Of a stretch of 6,497 nt of DNA, positions 1 through 6,278 are shown in pieces. Source of the stretch: 66-474 sp036568625 (GTDB lineage: Bacteria > Pseudomonadota > Gammaproteobacteria > Xanthomonadales > Rhodanobacteraceae). The position numbers and the translations under genes are program-made. The first letter of the stretch is position 1. Every line of letters starts with the position of its first letter. The notes beneath the pieces were generated by a model that worked only from the letters and a program-made list of their open reading frames with translations, made no database searches and was not told the origin of the DNA. Location: NCBI GenBank assembly GCA_036568625.1, contig DATCSF010000083.1, positions 1-6,497 on the forward strand, written 5' to 3'.

Positions 1-202
1 CGCCGTGGTACCACGCGATCACCAGCACGAAGACAAAACCGATCGCCAAAGCGAGGATCAGCAGCTTCTCCACCTGGTCCGGCCAGCCGAAGCGCTGCGC
101 GATGACATCCAGCACCTGGATCAGCGCGAACGCCGCGGCGATGTACGCCAGTGCCCACTGCACCAGCTTGCGTTGCTTCAGGCGGGCGAAGAGTTCATCC
201 AT
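1..202 (-). CDS. Gene A: N-terminal part of a fourth TolB/FlgO-like TPR membrane protein (cut by window edge)
   Basis: Only the first 67 codons are present; the gene runs off the low end of the window. The visible protein starts MDELFARLKQRKLVQWALAY and contains two hydrophobic segments (about residues 14-35 and 46-64), ending in the motif IAWYHG. The same motifs open genes B and C, so the missing part very probably holds a third membrane segment, a TolB/FlgO-like domain and TPRs, but this is inferred. The ATG at 202-200 overlaps the TGA of gene B (197-195) as ATGGATGA. No convincing Shine-Dalgarno precedes it, so ribosomes finishing gene B probably start it. By direct comparison 56 of 67 residues match gene B, and the second membrane segment is nearly identical even at DNA level. 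It is the last visible gene of the run. Confidence 0.85.
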   Translation of the reverse strand, partial: MDELFARLKQRKLVQWALAYIAAAFALIQVLDVIAQRFGWPDQVEKLLILALAIGFVFVLVIAWYHG

Positions 203-2024
203 GCGTGTTTTCTGCCGGTGTGTACGGCAGTCCCATCTTCTTCAGCGCCGCCTTGAACCGCGGATCGTTGCGGACCGGATCGAATGCCGGAAACCACAGC
301 AATTGCTGGATCGCACCGTTGCCGTGGGTGGCGTAATCCTCGAGGGCGGCCAGGGCGCGATCGCGTTCACCAAGCTGCACAAGGAAGAACGCATGCAGAA
401 TCGCATCGCGCTTCAGGCCCGAATTGCCCGGCAACGTTTCCAGGCTGTGCACCGCCTGGGCGCGCAGGGCCGGATCGGCGATGCCGCGGATCACCTGCAC
501 CGTGGCTTCCGGATCGGTGCCATTCAGCATCGCTGCCGCGCGAGCCTGCGCTTCCGCTTCCGGATAGCGATGCAGATTGAGATAGATCAATGCCGCGGAG
601 CGGTGCACGTACAGGCTCTCGGGATGCGCATCCAGGATGGCCTTGATCCGTGCAGCAGCCGTGGCGGCATCGTCGTGGTGCAGGATCAATCTCAACTGCA
701 CGCGGATCGCGCCATTGATCCCCGACAGAGGATCACGCTGCAATGCGCGATCGTACTGCACCAGCGCAGGCTCGAGCTGACCGACTCCTTCCAGGAACTG
801 GCCGTACTGGTTCAGCGCTTCCGCATCACCTGGCGCCAGCGCGAGCGCGCGCCGGAATGCACCGTCGGCATCCGCCCAGCGCATCTGATCCATGTACACC
901 ATGCCTTGCGCGACATACGCCAACGCGACTTCCGGATTCGCCGTGAGCGCGCGTTGCGCAGATTCCAGCGAATCCGCATTGGCGGTTTGCATCGCGGTGG
1001 GCCCATACGCCGGCAACAGTGCCTGCGCTTCAGCCAGCGCGGCCCATGCCTGCGCATAGTTCGGATCAATCGTCACGGCCTGCCGGAACGCGCCCACCGC
1101 TTCGCTCACCGAGCGCGCGGCCAGCAACGTCAACCCGCGCAGGTAGAAGTCGTGTGCGCGCGGGTCGGTCGTCTTCTGCGCGACCAGCGATTGGCCATTG
1201 CCAACCGCCAACTGCACCTGCAGCTTGTCGGCGATCGCCTTGGATATTTCATCCTCGACCGCGAAGATGCTGGTGAGCTTGCGGTCGTATTTTTCCGACC
1301 ACAGGTGATAACCGCTGCGGGTATCTATCAACTGCGCGGTGATGCGCACCTCGTCGCCGGATTGCTGCACGCTGCCTTCCAGCACCGTCGCGACATCCAG
1401 CACTTCGCCGACCTTGCGCAGGTCCTCGGCCTTGCCCTTGAAGGCGAATGCGGACGTGCGCGCGGCGACTTTCAGGTTCGGCACCTGCGCCAGCGCATCC
1501 AGGATTTCCTCGGTGATGCCGTCACTGAAGTAATCATTCTTCGGATCGCCGCTCATGTTGACGAACGGCAGCACCGCGACGGATTTGGCGGGGATGGGGC
1601 TGGCTTGTGCATGGATGGGTACGGAAGCAGCAACGCGTAGCCCGGATGAAGTCGCCCCGGCGACGGAATCCGGGGTAATCGTTCCCGGATTTCGCTGCGC
1701 TGCATACGGGCTAGCCGTCGCCGGAGTGGCGCGCTCAAACCGCCACAGCAAGCCGCCGCCGATGGCGAGCAACAAGGCGAGAATCACGATTTCGGTGCCG
1801 CTGACTCTCTGCGCGCCGCGCTCGCCGTGGTACCACGCGATTACCAGCACGAAGACGAACCCGATCGCCAAAGCGAGGATCAGCAGCTTTTCGACTTGGT
1901 CCGGCCACGCAAACCGCTGCGCGACGATGTCCACGAGTTGCAGCAGCGCAAACGCAAATGCGATGTACGCCAGCGCCCACTGCACCAGCTTGCGTTGCTT
2001 GAGGCGGATCAGGAACTCAGTCAT
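195..2024 (-). CDS. Gene B: membrane-anchored TolB/FlgO-like domain protein with TPR repeats
   Basis: Predicted 609-residue protein. Residues about 14-35, 46-64 and 78-94 are hydrophobic membrane segments; the basic stretches RLKQRK and ERGAQR suggest that the N-terminus and second loop are cytoplasmic, placing the rest in the periplasm. Residues 95-147 form an Ala/Pro/Ser/Thr-rich linker, of which about 104-130 is encoded by a palindromic repeat. Residues 147-272 form the TolB/FlgO-like domain, with SVAVLPFVNMSGD, YFSDGITEEI, LEGSVQQSGDEVRI and LWSEKYDRKL. TPR-like helices follow from about 290 to 560 (for example AFRQAVTIDPNY and AFRRALALAPGD), and the tail carries DPRFKAALKKMGLP. Such proteins are often labelled adenylate cyclase or TolB-like, but no cyclase catalytic domain is present. 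ATG 2024 is preferred over an adjacent TTG at 2027 because GAGAGAG lies 7 nt upstream of the ATG. Precise function is unknown; a role as a protein-interaction scaffold is inferred from the TPRs. Confidence 0.93.
   Translation of the reverse strand: MTEFLIRLKQRKLVQWALAYIAFAFALLQLVDIVAQRFAWPDQVEKLLILALAIGFVFVLVIAWYHGERGAQRVSGTEIVILALLLAIGGGLLWRFERATPATASPYAAQRNPGTITPDSVAGATSSGLRVAASVPIHAQASPIPAKSVAVLPFVNMSGDPKNDYFSDGITEEILDALAQVPNLKVAARTSAFAFKGKAEDLRKVGEVLDVATVLEGSVQQSGDEVRITAQLIDTRSGYHLWSEKYDRKLTSIFAVEDEISKAIADKLQVQLAVGNGQSLVAQKTTDPRAHDFYLRGLTLLAARSVSEAVGAFRQAVTIDPNYAQAWAALAEAQALLPAYGPTAMQTANADSLESAQRALTANPEVALAYVAQGMVYMDQMRWADADGAFRRALALAPGDAEALNQYGQFLEGVGQLEPALVQYDRALQRDPLSGINGAIRVQLRLILHHDDAATAAARIKAILDAHPESLYVHRSAALIYLNLHRYPEAEAQARAAAMLNGTDPEATVQVIRGIADPALRAQAVHSLETLPGNSGLKRDAILHAFFLVQLGERDRALAALEDYATHGNGAIQQLLWFPAFDPVRNDPRFKAALKKMGLPYTPAENTHG
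1637..1713. repeat. Palindromic intragenic repeat translated in frame within gene B
   Basis: The left end TAGCCCGGATG (1638-1648) pairs with CATACGGGCTA (1703-1713), 10 of 11 positions complementary. Nested inside, AATCCGGG (1667-1674) pairs perfectly with CCCGGATT (1684-1691). I recall repeats of the style TAGCCCGGATGCAGCGCAGCGAAATCCGGG as intergenic dispersed sequences in several gammaproteobacteria; this memory was not checked by a search. Here the repeat lies wholly within gene B and is read without a stop, supplying about residues 104-130 of the linker between the third membrane segment and the TolB/FlgO-like domain. Confidence 0.75.
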
Positions 2025-2031
2025 CAACGGA

Positions 2032-2038
2032 CTCTCTC
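2032..2038 (-). promoter_or_regulatory. Probable ribosome binding site of gene B
   Basis: The minus strand reads GAGAGAG, 7 nt before ATG 2024 but only 4 nt before TTG 2027. The spacing favours the ATG. The site lies between the gene and the inverted-repeat element, so B can be translated independently of gene C, unlike A and probably C. Confidence 0.5.
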
Positions 2039-2080
2039 ATTCTCGTCATTCCGGGGCACTCCGCAGGAGCGAACCCGGAC

Positions 2081-2101
2081 AAATTCGTCTGGAACGAATT
2101 T
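2081..2101. repeat. Hairpin within the intergenic element (8-bp stem, 5-nt loop)
   Basis: AAATTCGT (2081-2088) and ACGAATTT (2094-2101) are perfect inverted repeats around CTGGA. The stem is AT-rich compared with its surroundings. It is probably structural to the element; it lacks a following T-run, so a strong intrinsic terminator is unlikely. Confidence 0.6.
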
Positions 2102-2128
2102 GAACAACCCAAGGTTGGCCCGCAGGGA

Positions 2129-2148
2129 AAAGTCCATGGATGGACTTT
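2129..2148. repeat. Hairpin within the intergenic element (8-bp stem, 4-nt loop)
   Basis: AAAGTCCA (2129-2136) pairs perfectly with TGGACTTT (2141-2148) around the loop TGGA. On the minus strand the stem ends in TTTT followed by CCC, which could at most give weak termination between C and B. Confidence 0.6.
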
Positions 2149-2250
2149 GTAATCCAGCTTTTTCGATCACATTGAAACCAAAAACTGGATTCCGGGTTCT
2201 GCGCTGCGCGCAGCCGCGGAATGACGGCAAGGGAGGTCGCGCGCACACCA

Positions 2251-4362
2251 TCATTGACTCGCCCCGGCCGAAGCCGCTGCTGGCGCGGGTTCGTCTTTCG
2301 CGTACTTTTTCAACAACGCCTGAAAACGCGGGTCATGTCGGATCGGATCCCAGGACGGATCGAGCCACAACAACGCGGGCGAGCTGTAGATCCAGCTGCC
2401 GTTGGTCGCGAATGTCTTGACGAGCAGCGGCACGGCCAGGTCCGCGCGCCCCGCCCTGGCGTACAACTGCGCGTTGCTCACGATGATGCCGGGGGTGAAG
2501 AACCGATCGCCGGAGCGGCTGGCCACCGACTGCGAGGTGGCGATGGCGGCGAACGCGGCACGGGTCTGGCCCAGACCCAGCTCGGCCTCGGCGATGTGAT
2601 TCCAGACAAAAGCCTGCTTGATCGGGGCGCCGGCAAGCGCGGACAGGCGCGCGCGCGATTGCGCCAAGGCTTGCGCAAAAAGAGCGCGCGCTTGCGCGGC
2701 ATCGCCTGCCCATTGATGAAGATTGGCTTCCAGCAAAGCCTTGGGTCCAACCTGATAATTGAAGGCGGCCGGCGTATCCGGGGTGCCCGCGATCAGCGTC
2801 AGCGCTTCCCGATACTTGCGCTGGTAGGTCAGCAACTGCGCACGCCACACGAGCAATTGCGGCTGGTCGCCTTGTGCCGCGGCCAGCGCGCGCGCCGCAT
2901 CGCCACTGCTCATCAGAATATTCGTGGAATTGCCGGACTTCGTTTGCACGCTTTCGGGGTCGAGATCGAGCGCCCGCTGGAACAACGGTGCGGCCTGTGC
3001 ATATCGCGATACCGCCGAGAAGGTTTCGCCGAGCGAATTGAGCAGGGAGATATTGCGTGGGTCGAGCTCAAGCGCCCGGGTCAATGCAGCGATCGCCGCC
3101 GCAAAGTCACCTTGCCGGCGCAACACGAAACCCTTCCCGCTCAACGCATCGGCATCATTGGGGCGCAAGACAAGCGCCGCATCGAATGCCTGCAGCGCCT
3201 TGGCGAAATCGCCACGGCCCCAGTAAGCGCTGTAACCGATCGCCACTTGCGCGGCGACCAGACGAGGCTGCTGCGCCAGCGCCTGCTCTGCCTCCGCCTG
3301 GGCGTCCGCGATGAGCCGGCGGACATCGTTCTCGCCGCTTCCGAACCACACGGCGCCGCTCTCGGCAAAGGAAAGCCGCGCCCGTGCGAGCGCGAAACCG
3401 GGATCCTTCGCCAGCGCCTGTCGGTAAATGGGGATCGCGCGGCGGAAGGATGTGGAATCGTAGTCCGCGTTGCCCTGACGAGCGAAATATTCGGCGCGCA
3501 GGAACAAGTCGTTCGCCGCCGCGTCGCTGCTCATCGCGGTGGCAAGCTGCGCGGTTTCTTTCGGCGTCAATTTCGCCTGCAACGCATCGGCCACTTGCTG
3601 CGCGACTTCGCCTTCCACACCGAAAATGTTGTCCAGCGTACGCGTGTAACTGTCGGCCCAGATGTGGCTGTCGCTGCTCGCGTTGATCAACTGCACGTTG
3701 ATGAGCACTTGGTTGCCGGCTTTCTGCACGCTGCCTTCCAGGATCGTCGCCACGCCCAGTTGCTGCGCGATGGTTTTCAGATTGTCCGGATGGCTCTGGT
3801 ACTTCGCGGTCGAGGTGCGCGAAATGACCTTCAGGTCGCCGATGTCGGCGAGCTTGGTGAGGATCAGATCCTGCATGCCGTCCGCGAAGTACGCATTGCC
3901 TTTGTCCTCGCTCAGGTTCTCGAACGGCAGCACCGCGATGGACTTGGAAGGAATCGCGGCCGCGACGGATGTCGATGGGGTTTGCGCCACGGACGGATGC
4001 CGGGAAGATACCGAAGGAACTGCCGTCGCGACTGTCTGCTTGTGCGGTTGCGGTACGCGAGCAAACTGCCACAACAACCCGCCGCCGATCGCCAGCACCA
4101 GCGCGATCAGCAACAGCTCTGCGCCGGATACGCGCTGCCTGCCCTTCTCGCCGTGATACCACGCCAGCACCAAGGTGACCACGAAGCCCAGCGCGACCGC
4201 CGCGAACGCAACCTGCATCACCCGGTGCGGCCAGTCGTAGCTGTCCGCCGCAAGACCGAGCGCCTGCAGCGCCGCCCACCCGGCCGCGAGGTAGGCCAGC
4301 GCCCATTGCACCAGCTTGCGCTGCTTCAGGCGTGCCAGGAACCCGGTCGCGGTTTCGTTCAT
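2251..4362 (-). CDS. Gene C: membrane-anchored TolB/FlgO-like domain protein with long TPR array
   Basis: Predicted 703-residue protein, the longest of the set. Three hydrophobic segments lie at about 17-38, 49-68 and 82-98; the basic motifs RLKQRK and EKGRQR suggest a cytoplasmic N-terminus and a periplasmic C-terminal part. A Ser/Thr/Pro/Val linker follows (101-139). The TolB/FlgO-like domain (140-265) shows SIAVLPFENLSED, YFADGMQDLI, LEGSVQKAGNQVLI and IWADSYTRTLDNIF; its second motif lacks the Glu-Glu pair of genes B and D. TPR-like helices run from about 306 to 655, clearest at 385-470 (ALVLRPNDADAL, ALELDPRN, ALDLDPES). The tail has DPIRHDPRFQALLKKY and then an Ala-rich end. ATG 4362 was chosen because MNETATGFLARLKQRKL aligns with the starts of A and B, and ATGA overlaps the stop of D. 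No strong Shine-Dalgarno is visible, so coupling to D is likely. Function is unknown. Confidence 0.93.
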   Translation of the reverse strand: MNETATGFLARLKQRKLVQWALAYLAAGWAALQALGLAADSYDWPHRVMQVAFAAVALGFVVTLVLAWYHGEKGRQRVSGAELLLIALVLAIGGGLLWQFARVPQPHKQTVATAVPSVSSRHPSVAQTPSTSVAAAIPSKSIAVLPFENLSEDKGNAYFADGMQDLILTKLADIGDLKVISRTSTAKYQSHPDNLKTIAQQLGVATILEGSVQKAGNQVLINVQLINASSDSHIWADSYTRTLDNIFGVEGEVAQQVADALQAKLTPKETAQLATAMSSDAAANDLFLRAEYFARQGNADYDSTSFRRAIPIYRQALAKDPGFALARARLSFAESGAVWFGSGENDVRRLIADAQAEAEQALAQQPRLVAAQVAIGYSAYWGRGDFAKALQAFDAALVLRPNDADALSGKGFVLRRQGDFAAAIAALTRALELDPRNISLLNSLGETFSAVSRYAQAAPLFQRALDLDPESVQTKSGNSTNILMSSGDAARALAAAQGDQPQLLVWRAQLLTYQRKYREALTLIAGTPDTPAAFNYQVGPKALLEANLHQWAGDAAQARALFAQALAQSRARLSALAGAPIKQAFVWNHIAEAELGLGQTRAAFAAIATSQSVASRSGDRFFTPGIIVSNAQLYARAGRADLAVPLLVKTFATNGSWIYSSPALLWLDPSWDPIRHDPRFQALLKKYAKDEPAPAAASAGASQ

Positions 4363-6191
4363 GGTGTAGTCGCCGCTGCGGGAGGGAATGTTGCGGAAGC
4401 CGCGGGTTGCGCGGCGACTGGGGCGGGCGCGGGGATGCCGAGCTTGTGGCACAGCGCCGCCATACGCGGATCTTTTCGTAGCGCCGGAACCAGCCAAGGC
4501 AGTTCGTACAGCGATGCGACGCCCGGATCGCGCGTCGCGACCGCGCGATCCAGCCACACGAATGCATTGTCGGCATCACCCCGCATCGCATAGACCATCG
4601 CCATGAAGGTGGGGAAGCTGGAATCCCGCCGGATCATCTCGTCGAGTTGCTGCTGTCCGCGCGCAGCATCGCCTTGCGCGAAGTATGTTGAAGCCAGCGC
4701 CCAGCGGCGAGCCTCGGGCTGTGGCTCGGCCTCGGCCGCCGCCATCGCTGCGGCAAGGTGATGCTGCTGGATGTAAACCGTTGCAAGCATGGCCTGGGCC
4801 GCCTCCATCGTCGGTTGCAGTTCGATGGCGCGCTTCAGCTCGGCTTCGGCTCCGCCATACCGGCCCGCAGCCATCAGAAACTGGCCCGTGTAGAAGTGGA
4901 ATGACGCATTCAGCGGTTCCATCACCAGTACCTTGCGCATCATGCCGATCGCTTCGTCCAGGCGACCAAGGCAAGCTGTCACGTCGGCAAGCTGGTAGAG
5001 CGTTTCCGCATTGGAAGGATCGAGTGCGACGGCCTTCTTCAAGGTCGGCTCGGCAGCCGCGTAATCGAAATCCGACCACGCCTGGTTGATGCCGAGCGCG
5101 CCAAGCGCCAGCGCCGATTGCGGCGCGAGTTCCACCGCCTTGTGCGCATTGGCGCGCGCCTGCACGCTGGTGACTTTGCGCTCGTCGGTGCGAGCCTCCC
5201 AATCGATGAACCATTGCTGCGCGATTGCCAGCCGCGCGTAGGCCAGCGCGTAATCCGAATCGAGCTTGATCGCCTTCTGGTAGTAATCAACGGCCTTGAA
5301 ATAATCGGCGCGGTTGCGACGCTCGGCATACCAGCGGCCCTGCAGCATCGCGTCGTACGCGGCCAGATTGCCGCTGGGCGGTTTGTCGGTGGCCGCGACC
5401 GCGCCGCCGAAAACACTGGCCTTCAACGCATTCGCGACCGAGGTCGCAATGTCGCTCTCCACCGCGAATACGTCTTTCAATTGGCGATCGTAGGTCTGCG
5501 ACCACAACTGGCTGCCATCGGAGGCCTTGATCAGGGAGGCGACGATGCGCACCTCGTTGCCCTGTTTGCGGACCGTGCCCTCCAGCAAGGTCGCAACGCC
5601 GAGTTTCGCGCCGATGCCGGCGGTGTCGTCCTGTGCACGGCCGCGAAACTGGAAGGAGGAATTGCGGCCGATCACCTTCAGCGCGCGCACCTGGCCGAGC
5701 GCGGAAATCAATTCTTCCGACAACCCGTCGGAAAAATAATCCTGCGACGCATCGCCGCTCTCGTTCAACAGCGGCAGCACCGCAATGGATTTCAGTGAAG
5801 CGCTCGACGAACCCGAACCGGCATCGTTCGACAAGCCCGCGCCTTTGCGCCACACGAAAGTGTTCGTGAGCAGCAAGACCACGGCGATGACAAGAACCGC
5901 GATGATCCACTTGTCCAGCTTGCGGCCGGTGGAATGCGCGATCGAATCATCCCCCGCGATTTCGCTCTCGCGCTTCAAACCCTGCGGGGTGAATTCGTAG
6001 AACCACGCGAACGCGATCCAGAACGGAAACCCGACAATGCCCGCAATCACGAACCAGCGCGCGATCCATTCGTAATCGCCGAACAGCGGCAGCAATTGCG
6101 CGAGTCCCTGCGCAAGCGCCCACACCGCGCCGGCGTACAACACGCCCGCGCGCAGCACGTTGCGGCGCTGGAGTTCGGCGAAGACGCTCAC
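4359..6191 (-). CDS. Gene D: membrane-anchored TolB/FlgO-like domain protein with TPR repeats (divergent N-terminus)
   Basis: Predicted 610-residue protein with a GTG start. The N-terminus MSVFAELQRRNVLRAGVLYA is a widespread opening in proteobacterial TPR membrane proteins and differs from the LKQRKLVQWALAY opening of A, B and C. Hydrophobic segments lie at about 14-36, 44-64 and 94-113. A short Gly/Ser linker (117-133) leads to the TolB/FlgO-like domain (135-260) with SIAVLPLLNESGD, YFSDGLSEELI, LEGTVRKQGNEVRI, LWSQTYDRQL and VFAVESDIA. TPR-like helices span about 285-555 (AIKLDSDY, AVALDPSN, AIELQPTM). Residues 562-587 resemble the conserved tail of the set (ALRKDPRMAALCHKLGIP), and an Ala/Pro-rich end of about 23 residues follows. 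GGAG lies 8 nt before the GTG. Its stop overlaps the ATG of gene C. No DNA-binding or cyclase domain replaces the membrane part. Confidence 0.93.
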   Translation of the reverse strand: MSVFAELQRRNVLRAGVLYAGAVWALAQGLAQLLPLFGDYEWIARWFVIAGIVGFPFWIAFAWFYEFTPQGLKRESEIAGDDSIAHSTGRKLDKWIIAVLVIAVVLLLTNTFVWRKGAGLSNDAGSGSSSASLKSIAVLPLLNESGDASQDYFSDGLSEELISALGQVRALKVIGRNSSFQFRGRAQDDTAGIGAKLGVATLLEGTVRKQGNEVRIVASLIKASDGSQLWSQTYDRQLKDVFAVESDIATSVANALKASVFGGAVAATDKPPSGNLAAYDAMLQGRWYAERRNRADYFKAVDYYQKAIKLDSDYALAYARLAIAQQWFIDWEARTDERKVTSVQARANAHKAVELAPQSALALGALGINQAWSDFDYAAAEPTLKKAVALDPSNAETLYQLADVTACLGRLDEAIGMMRKVLVMEPLNASFHFYTGQFLMAAGRYGGAEAELKRAIELQPTMEAAQAMLATVYIQQHHLAAAMAAAEAEPQPEARRWALASTYFAQGDAARGQQQLDEMIRRDSSFPTFMAMVYAMRGDADNAFVWLDRAVATRDPGVASLYELPWLVPALRKDPRMAALCHKLGIPAPAPVAAQPAASATFPPAAATTP

Positions 6192-6274
6192 GGCTTCTGC
6201 TCCGCGAGTCCTAGTTCGATGAAAACCGCCGTCCAGTCCTGGCGGCGCAGGTGCACGATGACGTGACGCAGCAT
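6188..6274 (-). pseudogene. 28-codon frame: N-terminal remnant of a DUF6090-type protein, or leader peptide of gene D
   Basis: The frame begins MLRHVIVHLRRQDWTAVF and stops after 28 codons. From memory, this opening is characteristic of DUF6090-like membrane proteins of Xanthomonadaceae and relatives, where a Val/Ile-rich membrane segment ending in a Gln-x-x-Asn-Trp motif normally follows the words WTAVFIEL. Here GLAEQKP and a stop follow, so the membrane segment and all later domains are missing. It has an excellent ribosome binding site and begins 4 nt after the upstream stop. Its TGA (6190-6188) overlaps the GTG of gene D as GTGA. The simplest explanation is an internal deletion leaving the first 21 codons and a short tail. 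It may now act only to deliver ribosomes to gene D. A real small protein is possible but less likely. Confidence 0.6.
6200..6203 (-). promoter_or_regulatory. Ribosome binding site of gene D (GGAG)
   Basis: GGAG on the minus strand lies 8 nt before GTG 6191, which supports the GTG start. The site is inside the last codons of the 28-codon upstream frame, so translation of that frame passes over it. Confidence 0.55.
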
Positions 6275-6278
6275 GGAA

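Larger units (their letters stand above)
2044..2226. repeat. 183-bp inverted-repeat element (MITE/REP-like) between genes C and B
   Basis: The outer boxes CGTCATTCCG (2044-2053) and CGGAATGACG (2217-2226) are perfect inverted repeats. The inner boxes GAACCCGGA (2071-2079) and TCCGGGTTC (2191-2199) are also perfect. Both arms have exactly 17 bases between boxes, so the ends form one imperfect 36-bp terminal inverted repeat with 27 of 36 positions paired by my count. The core holds two small hairpins and no convincing gene. A 12-bp palindrome GCTGCGCGCAGC lies in the right arm (2203-2214). No target duplication is evident. The element fills most of the 223-bp gap, starting 24 nt after the stop of C and ending 20 nt before the ATG of B. 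Confidence 0.75.

Noticed and set aside
102..1640. 512-codon open frame on the plus strand opposite gene B
   Set aside because: Same reasoning: arginine-rich composition, no motifs, and mirror of a well-supported gene.
2025..2027. TTG start for gene B, one codon earlier
   Set aside because: Spacing from GAGAGAG is only 4 nt, against 7 nt for the ATG, and it is a rarer start codon. It cannot be fully excluded.
2044..2226. Element encodes a small protein
   Set aside because: The short frames here are 66-76 codons at most, read into the flanks, and show no motif; the symmetry explains the sequence better.
2028..2250. Promoter for gene B or intrinsic terminator for gene C
   Set aside because: No convincing -35/-10 pair was found, and the hairpins lack a proper T-run. 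Either may exist but is not supported by sight.
4363..4557. 65-codon N-terminal extension of gene C
   Set aside because: It overlaps the end of gene D, has shadow-like Arg/Ala/Gly composition, and the ATG at 4362 matches the starts of A and B.
2221..4593. 790-codon open frame on the plus strand opposite gene C
   Set aside because: It is Arg/Gln/His/Gly-rich with no recognisable domain, and lies antisense to a gene with clear motifs. Long antisense frames are expected in GC-rich genes.
195..6191. Adenylate cyclase annotation for B, C and D
   Set aside because: Homologues of this style are sometimes labelled so, but no class III cyclase catalytic motifs or domain are present; the window shows only anchor, TolB/FlgO-like and TPR regions.
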